Part shown: positions 57,040 through 64,000 of the stretch, piece by piece | Layout of the letters: each line of letters opens with the position of its first letter | Position numbering within the stretch: the first letter of the stretch is position 1 | From: Thinopyrum elongatum | Lineage: Eukaryota > Streptophyta > Magnoliopsida > Poales > Poaceae | NCBI GenBank assembly: GCA_011799875.1 | Contig: CM022298.1 | Span: 49,610,749 to 49,674,748, forward strand | DNA length: 64,000 bases | Direction: 5' to 3' | Notes under the pieces: model-generated | Seen by the model: the letters and a program-made list of their open reading frames with translations, nothing else | Database searches by the model: none | What the model was told of the DNA's origin: nothing | Program-made: the position numbers and the translations under genes

Positions 57040-58339
57040 CACTAGTAGAAAAAGGCCCATTTGTCCCGGTTCCAGAGGCCCATTTGTCCCGGTTCTGGAA
57101 CCGGGACTAAAGGGTCGGGACTGAAGCCCAATACAATATAAGATCTCTTACAATCCCTAACATCTGATGTCAAGTTCCAGATGGTATTCTCCGGCTTTAT
57201 TTATGACGTGGTCAAGAAAGAATCCCGCCAATTCCTCTTGAATTGCTCGTATGCGATCTTGTGGTAGGAGTTCATCCCGCATCTGCCACATCTAATTTGA
57301 AGAAGGGGGTAAATACATATATATGAATGAAACTCAACACAAATGATGGTAATAAAATAAAATTGTGAATATTATTGCTTACGCACTTCATATTGTTTTT
57401 TAGAGTAGACCCGCTCACAGGTCGTGTGGCGGATGAATTCGCAAACGTAGTATCCACAAAAATCATTCCCGCCTTCCTGCCACAACCACTTTACAAGAAA
57501 TGGAGGTCAATCAAACTGATAAGCAAGCATGCTAAATGGTATTGATGAAACTAGCTAGAATCAATGGGAGATGCGCGGAACTAGCTAGTAGTACTTACTT
57601 TCGGGTGTGTAAATCGCAGCTCCCCCGGCAGTCCTGGAGCTTCTGCGGTGAACTCTTTCCAAACCCCGCCAGACAAAGAAAACAATTACTTGATATCAGG
57701 AAATGAACAAAGTTGCCGATATGGTGCGATAACGATCGATCAAACTTACTTCTCGAGCATTTTAGTCATGGCCGCATACTCCTTGGGATCTTTTCGTCTC
57801 GAGTCTAAGACGGTTACTAGTCCCTGCTCAAGCTTAATCTCTAGGAGAATAAAGTGGAAGCTGCGCATGCATGCATAACTCATCAATTACATTACTATAA
57901 CCTCGAGTAATAAGGGAAACCGAATATGCAGAAGACAGTAACACTCACTTGAAGTTGTAAGGAAAGAGTATTTTATCTTTGTTTTGATTTTTAAGCAACG
58001 ATTGTAGCAAGTTGGCCTCGGTTTCTTTCGCATTATATTTAACCGTCCATTCATCTATGAGATTTATGTTAATGAACCCAATATCATAGATTTGTGCTTT
58101 TCTGCATTTGACGATCTTCAATCTGCATAATATAGTGAGGATAATTATATATACATGCAATGAAAGAGCTGAGCTATATATAGAGACTTAATTACAGAAG
58201 TAGTACTTACAGACAGTAGCAAGTGACGATTATTTTATCGAGGGCCTTTTGATTGAAAAACTGGAAGAACTCCTCAAATGGAACAGACAACAGATCAATT
58301 CCAACAAGGTCGTGCTCCTCTTTAACTCTCAGTGTCAAA
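57040..58339 (-). mobile_element. CACTA-3, one end, inserted in the Gypsy LTR
   Basis: Starts CACTAGTAGAAAAAGGCCC with TTTGTCCCGG/CCGGGAC subterminal repeats (57060-57115). The terminal sequence is close to but not the same as CACTA-2. It contains the 3' half of one gene on the minus strand, then is cut near 58339 by a fragment of an Athila-type LTR element. Confidence 0.75.
57157..58335 (-). CDS. CACTA-3 Ulp1-like (C48) cysteine protease, 3' exons, frame intact
   Basis: Minus-strand exons separated by short introns. About 58335-58205 gives KEEHDLVGIDLLSVPFEEFF and FFNQKALDKIIVTCYCL. About 58130-57950 gives KCRKAQIYDIGFININ and a Lys/Asn-rich part. About 57850-57752 gives FHFILLEIKLEQGLVTVLDS with the His and Asp of the C48 triad. 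About 57665-57600 gives VWKEFTAEAPGLPGELRF. About 57480-57385 gives GGNDFCGYYVCEFIRH with the catalytic Cys-Gly. The last exon gives MRDELLPQDRIRAIQEELAG and ends LDIRC, stop 57157-57159. I see no premature stop. Transposon-borne Ulp1-like proteases of this type accompany TNP2 in many grass CACTA elements; the natural substrate is not known. The N-terminal half is missing at the break. Confidence 0.75.
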
Positions 58340-58465
58340 ACATCTAAAGATATACCTTCAAGCACTCACCTCCCCGGCAACGGCGCCAGAAAAGAGCTTG
58401 ATGTCTACTACGCAACCTTCTTCTTGTAGACTCGTGTTGGGCCTCCAAGCGCAGAGTTTTGTAGG
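58340..58465 (-). mobile_element. Fragment of the array-type LTR element (PBS plus LTR end)
   Basis: ACATCTAAAGATATACC to TTTGTAGG is almost identical to 7472-7594, including the primer site (58373-58390) and the first 75 bases of the LTR end. It is broken on the right by the TGTAACACC LTR. Confidence 0.85.
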
Positions 58466-59020
58466 TGTAACACCCCCGGTGATTAGCAACAGTAATCACT
58501 TTTGATAATGACATGTTAGCATGATCAACAGTGCATAATCATCATTAGCATCATATTGCATTTCAACTCCTAAGTCAAATTCAAATTTAAATGAAAGTGG
58601 AATATAAAAGTTGACCAACATAGGAGCTAAAATGTCAGATAAATAACAAATATTCCAGAGGCTATTCTAAAATTGAAACCAACATCATTGGAATTGGATA
58701 AGTGACTCGAACAACCTCAAACAGTGGATAAAGATAATATTTAGTAACCATTTATTAAATCTGAAATAAATATGGAATTATGTTTTGTCCAAACTAATTT
58801 TAGGTGTTAAGGTATAATGCACTGGTATTTGTGAAATAGGTCACACTTTTTACAAAAGCCATTTGGGGCCTAGACATTTAACAGTAGAGAAAAGAGAATA
58901 AAGAAAAGGAAAAAGAAACAGAAAAGGATAAAGGGACCCCCCCCCCCGACTGGGCCTCGGCCCAGCAAGCCACCGGGCCGCCAGGCCGGCCCAGCCGGCG
59001 CCTACTTAGCCGGCCACCCA
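58466..59020 (+). repeat. LTR start of a chromodomain-type Gypsy element, truncated
   Basis: Begins TGTAACACCCCCGGTGATTAGC, continues AT-rich and then GC-rich (CCGGGCCGCCAGGCCGGCCC), and stops at GGCCACCCA, after which gag sequence of a Gypsy element starts. The longer copy at 42275-43966 shows the LTR should go on for at least another 1.1 kb. Confidence 0.65.
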
Positions 59021-62000
59021 GACATCGCCACAGATGCTCGCAGACAGGAGAAAGTTCCGTAATGGATACACCCTGACCTCAAGCTTGCCACTAGCTGCTC
59101 AAGACATCAATGACTTCAACTCTAGTGAGCAAGGCTATTCTCGTTGAGACCAGTCAGATGGAACACAAGGACTCGCAGAAGCGCTATCGTTGATGCTGGC
59201 TCTCTTCGGGCTCAGCACCGAAGCGTAGAGTTTGGATTCCCAACAACGCGTTCCGTCCCAATGTCGCGGCCAAGAACAGATGCTCATGACGTCTGCCTCC
59301 TCCACCACGAGGCCGTCAAAGGCTCAAGCTATTCAGAACCATGCCCTCTTCGTCCTGAAGAGGTTTGTGTTTCAAGTGCGCAAAACCAGGCCACCAGGCT
59401 AAAGACTGCCGCCAGACTCAGAATCAGTTAGATTTTCCTCTGGTGGCGTGGCAACAATCAGACCCGCAACTATAATATGGGTTGGCTTCACGTGGTGTGT
59501 GGTCAGGCTTACAACATTGACATTGAAGAAGTCCAGGATCAACCTGCTACTGTGATGGGTACCCTTCTTGTTAACTCAGTCTGCTTCTGACTTATTTGAT
59601 TCAGGAGATCGCATTCATTCATGTCTGAAGCATTTGCATTAATCTCATGACATTGCATTCGAAAAGATGAACCTGCCAATAGTTGTCCGTACCCCTGGAG
59701 GCCAATGTCACAACCACTATGATGGCACATAATGTCCCTGTGAAATCGAGGAATTTGAATTCCTAGCTTCCCCTATTATCCGAAGTCTTCCACCATAGAC
59801 CTCATACTCGGAATGGATTGTTGTTGAAAGCTCACATTGCTTCGATCAATTGTGCCACAAAAAATTATCCAACTTTTTCACCCCTCCGATGAGATAGTGA
59901 ACTATAACGCCCGCATTACTCGAGACGCTGAAGCTGAGATATATGTTATGAATGCTTTGAACGCCTCACCTCTGGAAGGATCGAGAACGTTCTGTCGTTC
60001 AAGATTTCCAGACGTATCTTTCCAGAAGAAACTTCCAGGAATACCCCGGCTAGAGCTGTCGAGTTCGTCATGACTTGAAGCCATGGCACCGTTCCTATTG
60101 CCAAGCGACCTTATAAGATGCCTCCGCATCACCTTCTTGAGCTTAAGGAAGAGAAATCGACAAGTCACTTAAGAGTGGTTTCATCGCCCCAGTTCCTTGC
60201 TGGGGAGCACCTTCACTCTTCGTTAAGAAGGAGGATGGAACTAACGATTGGTTCAGGATTACCGGCCCATAACCAAGCCACAATCCAGAATAAATACCCA
60301 CTGCCCCGGATCATAATGATCTTTATGATCCAACTCGCTGGATCATCGGTTGTTCTCTAAACTCGACTTGAGGTTGGGTTATCACCAGATCCGGGTCGTG
60401 AAGAGGACATTCCCAGACTGCATTCGTCACTCGTATGGCTCCTATGAATACACCGTCATGTCATTGGCTAACGATGCTCAGCTACATTCTCCCGCCTGAT
60501 GAATATATTTCATGGATTACCTCGACAAATTCGTCGTGGATATCTAGACGATATTCTGGTCTATTACTAAGAATAAAGAGGAACATGTTGAACATCTCTG
60601 CCTTGTTCTCGAAAGGCTCGAGAACACCAGTTGTATGCCAAGTATTCCAAATGCGAATTTTGGCTTCAGGAAGAACTACCTTGGACATGTGATTTCCAAG
60701 GATGGGATTGCTGTTAACCCCGAACGAGTTCAGGCTATTCTCGACTGGACTCCCCAAAGAATGTAAGCAAGTCAGAAGTTTTCTCGGACTCGCTAGTTAT
60801 GCCGTCGATTCGTGAGAACTTTTCCAAGATGTGCAAAACCATTGACAAATCTGCTTCACAAAGGGTGTTAAATGAAGGGAAAGAAAAAAATGTCAAGAAA
60901 GCTTTCGACACTAAAAGATAGATTGACATCTGCCCGTACTAGCACCCCCGGATTCCAAAAGGAATTTCGCTGATACTGTGATGCATCTCGTCAAGGATTA
61001 GGCTTGTGTCCTAATGCAAAGAGCGCACAAGTGATGCTTATGCCTCCCGGCAAATTGCGTCCTCATGAAGAAAATTATCCCGTGCATGATCTTGAACTTT
61101 CTGGGTTGTTATCTATGCCTTGAAGCTATGGCGACATTACCTTCTCAGTAAACCGTTGCGGAGATATACACGGATCACCAAAGCTTGAAGTATCTATATA
61201 CTCAACCAGATCTGAACACTTCGTCAACAAAGTGGCTCGAAACAATTGCCGATTATGATATGAATATTCATATACCCCCGGCAAGGCTAATGTAATGGCC
61301 GATGCATTTGCGTCGAAGTCCATAGCAACAATCTTATGGTTCAAGAAACACAAACCTCCTTCTCCATGAAGAGCTTTGCAAATGAACCTCCATATTGTTC
61401 CACAGGGTTATCTCAATACCCTGGTTGTCGAACCAGATTTGGAAAACGGCATTAAGGTTATGGCAAAGGTATGACACTGAAGTTGAAAAGATCAAGCGAT
61501 ACCTCGAGAAAGGAAAGCCGTCGGGAATTCCATCTTGATGCAGATGGGATCCTATTTTCCCACACCGTCTTTCGTACCCAAGTTCAAGAATGAGAGGGAA
61601 ACGTTATGAAGGAAGCTATGACACTCCCTTGTCCATTCACCTGGTAGCACAAAAAGGTACGTGACATTTGTCAAAGATTCTGGGTGCCTAATATGAAGCG
61701 AGACATTGCTCGTTATGTTTCTGAGTGTGACGTTTGCCGCGCGTTAAAGCCCAACATCAAAGGCCCGCAGGAACTCTGGAAACCCCTGGAATCCTGAATG
61801 GGAAATGGGACAAGGTCCAAATGGATTTCATTACTGGTTTTCCCAGATATCAGAAGGGTCATGATGCTATTTTTGTTGTCATGTGACCGATTCTCTAAGG
61901 TTGCCCATTTTCTGCCGGTTAAGGAGACAATCACTGCTAGCCAGTTAGCAGACTTGTATGTTCCCGAAATTGTGTCACTCCACGGTGTTCCGTTGGAGAT

Positions 62001-62897
62001 CCAGTTCTGATGTGGCAGCCTCTTCACCTCCAGATTCTGGAATAGTTTCCAAGAAGCTATGGGAACTCATCTGTCTTTCAGCACCGCTTTTCACCTCAGT
62101 CACACGGGTCAAGTTGATGTAACGAGTTAATCAAGTGCTCGAAGATATTGCTTCGAGCTTGCGGTCATCTCCTTCGGTAAGAAATGGGAGGGAATCTCTC
62201 CCGTATGCCGAATTCTCTTACAACAATAGCTATCAGCTAGTCTGAAGATGGCACACGTTTGAAGTTCTATACGGTCGTAAGTGTCGAACCCCTTGAATTG
62301 GTCAGAAACTGGGGAACGGTCACTGTCGGACACGGACATTATTCGGCAAGCTGAAGAAAACAAGTCCGTATTGTCGTGAACATTTGAAGTCTGTCAGTCT
62401 GTCAGAAGAGCAACTATGACCGAAAGACCAGGAAATAGTCTATCAAACCTGGCGAGCAAGCTTACCTCCGGTCCACTCCGTTGAAAGGCACTCATCGGTT
62501 CGGAAATCAAAGGCAAGTTAGCCCCCGCTACATTGGCCCGTTCCGTATCTTGCCCGTCGAGGAGAAGTGGAATATCAGTGCAATTGCCGCCAAACCTTTC
62601 TCAAGTACATGACGTCTTTCATGTATCCCAACTCCGCCGCTGCTTCAGGATCCTATTCGAGTGTGGATCATGAAGTGCTTGAATTACGGGAAGATCTGTC
62701 ATTCCAGAATATCCCATCCGTATTCTGATCAAGCTGAGCGTTCGAACACGTCAAAAGTCAATCAAGTTCCTTCAAGGTTCAGGGTCAAATCATTCAAGAT
62801 GAAGATGAAGCCACTTGGGAAACGCGAGGATCGTCTTCGCGAAGAATACCCCTCTTCTTTCAGCCTTCCTCTTAATCGCGGACGAGAATTCTTATAG
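59021..62897 (+). pseudogene. Chromodomain Gypsy gag-pol, broken by many small indels
   Basis: In order on the plus strand: gag C-terminus (LAAQDINDFN, HKDSQKRYR), zinc knuckle CFKCAKPGHQAKDC (59369-59410), protease D-S-G box (LFDSG near 59600), reverse transcriptase C-part (LDDILVY near 60545, KCEFWLQE, LGHVISKDGIAVNPERVQAI), RNase H, integrase (YVSECDVCRALKPNIKG near 61725, DRFSKVAHFLPVKETITASQ near 61890), and a chromodomain-like tail (IQDEDEATWETREDRLREEY near 62795). The frame changes every 50-150 bases, mainly through single-base insertions and losses, while codon-level similarity between them is excellent. The gag start and RT start are missing or unreadable. Confidence 0.75.
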
Positions 62898-62914
62898 ATG
62901 AGGAGAGTGTACTA

Positions 62915-63452
62915 TTCTGGCATTTCTGCAGCCCAGTCCACATATACAGCCTTTTCTCCATTGATAATGTTGCATATGTAGTATAGATCCTTGCTTGCTG
63001 AGTACTTCGGATGAGTACTCACGGTTGCTTTATTTTCTCTTTTCCCCCATATACCCCACCTTGATGATACACCAGACGATGGAGTCCAGGAGCCAGACGC
63101 CACCACCGGAGCCTACTACCAGGCGGGTCCAGAGGGCACGTACTACTGGATCGAGCCATCTGACCAGGAGTAGGATCGGAGGCTCCCAGGCAGGAGGCCA
63201 ACGCCTTTCGATCTAGTGTCGCTGTTTGTGCTAGCCTTCTTAAGGCAAAACTTGTCTAACTATGTCTGTACCCAGATATTATTTGTATGACTGACTTATG
63301 TATTCGGATCTTCGGATCCCTGGTCTGTAATATTGTGGACCTCCGTTTATTTGTGTTTAGAGTGGTGTTGTGATATCTTCCCGTGAGTCCCTGGGTTTGA
63401 TCGTACACGTTTGCGTGTATGATTAGTGTACGATTGAACCGGGGGCGTCACA
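62915..63452 (+). repeat. 3' part of an LTR ending GGGGGCGTCACA
   Basis: The right border is set by GGGGGCGTCACA followed directly by the primer site. TTGCTTGCTGAGTACTTCGG and the later GTACACGTTTGCGTGTATGA resemble the end part of common wheat Gypsy LTRs. The LTR start is not identifiable, so the left border is approximate. Confidence 0.55.
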
Positions 63453-63455
63453 AGT

Positions 63456-63468
63456 TGGTATCAGAGCC
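63456..63468 (+). other. Primer binding site (initiator Met tRNA)
   Basis: TGGTATCAGAGCC three bases after the LTR end is the standard plant Gypsy/Copia primer site. Confidence 0.85.
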
Positions 63469-63847
63469 GACTGCCTGTAGGAAGCCCCCCTCCAAATTCC
63501 TTGGCCGAAGTTGAGTCTAGAAACCGAGAAAGTAATTTACTAACTTGGCTGTGTGGCTTACGGGCCCACGTCGCCAACTGGGTGGTATTAGGATCTTTTA
63601 TTCCTCGTCTATACTCTGGGACTCTAATATCTCTTCTATTCGGGTTAAATAAAGTTTACTAACGCCGACACTTAGGATCTCGTAAATCCCGTCTACCCGG
63701 AGAGCTGGATATCTGTGCGATTTCCCAGTCATTGATCTGATTAGTCTGATAATCATTTTCCTTTCCATTGTTTTGTTTAACCTTCCTCTCCGAGTTGAGT
63801 TAAACTTCTCGTTGTCATTTGACAAATCTGAATTTCCTCTGTTTCAG
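63469..63847 (+). other. 5' leader of a Gypsy element
   Basis: Non-coding stretch between the primer site and the first ORF; no feature seen. Confidence 0.5.
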
Positions 63848-64000
63848 ATGGACCGTTTGTTTCCACCGCGTCCTATGATACAGCTTGTGCTTCGCACTTG
63901 GGCTCGTGATGCCCCTGGTTTTCCAGCTGTCCTGATCGCTCTCATGACCAGACTTGGCTACCGCTGGTACCCTGAGTTCATGGTTTACGAGGATTACCGC
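63848..64000 (+). CDS. First ORF of a Gypsy element, running off the window
   Basis: ATG followed by 50 open codons (MDRLFPPRPMIQLVLRTW, then LIALMTRLGYRWYPEFMV) to the window end. It stands where gag or an extra leader ORF is expected. I do not recognise a domain in the visible part; the many aromatic residues are unlike a typical gag start. Confidence 0.5.
   Translation, partial: MDRLFPPRPMIQLVLRTWARDAPGFPAVLIALMTRLGYRWYPEFMVYEDYR

Noticed and set aside
43425..59020. Natural palindrome formed by two elements in opposite orientation
   Set aside because: Two independent insertions would not share the same later insertions (CACTA-3, CACTA-4 end, Athila fragment, LTR) at the same bases.

Overview
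The window looks like nuclear DNA of a grass of the wheat group (Triticeae). It is almost entirely transposable elements, nested in one another. Evidence: LTRs opening TGATACGTC, CACTA transposons whose subterminal repeats have the wheat/Aegilops style, LINE fragments, intron-split plant genes, and a 10-base N gap typical of an assembled chromosome. Family names are from memory of the group, not from a search. I saw no tRNA, rRNA or CRISPR array.

Layout. 1-9166: minus-strand tandem array of a non-autonomous LTR retrotransposon (internal - LTR - internal - LTR), which has cut a SANT/NAM-associated gene at 9166. 9167-10891: remains of that gene. 12241-18894: complete CACTA element (CACTA-1) with a GTA target duplication, a broken four-exon gene ending in a Ulp1-like protease, and a small RNase H1-N-domain/membrane-anchor ORF. 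18895-22640: hairpin, LINE pieces and an orphan second exon of a SAM-dependent methyltransferase. 25000-25525: the best candidate for a single-copy host gene, a 65-residue secreted peptide with its own TATA box. 26651-29889: left part of CACTA-2 (coiled-coil/membrane ORF and TNP2 transposase), cut by a Gypsy element of the Athila type. That Gypsy element runs on the minus strand (LTR 29890-31409, internal 31410-34216, then 51853-56171, second LTR 56172-57039). Its integrase is interrupted by CACTA-4 (34217-51852, TGG target duplication), and its second LTR by CACTA-3 (57040 onward, intact Ulp1-like protease 3' half). 58466-64000: pieces of chromodomain-type Gypsy elements with an initiator-Met-tRNA primer site at 63456.

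The main structural observation is that 39793-59020 is probably misassembled. A 1.2-kb direct duplication abuts the N gap. After it, 43425-50494 is an inverted copy of 51853-59020, including three independently inserted elements in the same nested order. The left copy is about 98 bases shorter, and the differences I compared are nearly all single-base losses. That fits a noisy long read folded back on itself better than a real palindrome. The true CACTA-4 is probably about 7 kb rather than 17.6 kb.

Biologically, the items most worth following are the small membrane-anchored accessory ORFs carried by two CACTA elements, the acidic repeat-containing ORF of the non-autonomous retroelement, the ORF in the env position of the Gypsy element, and the secreted-peptide gene with a D-Y-G motif.
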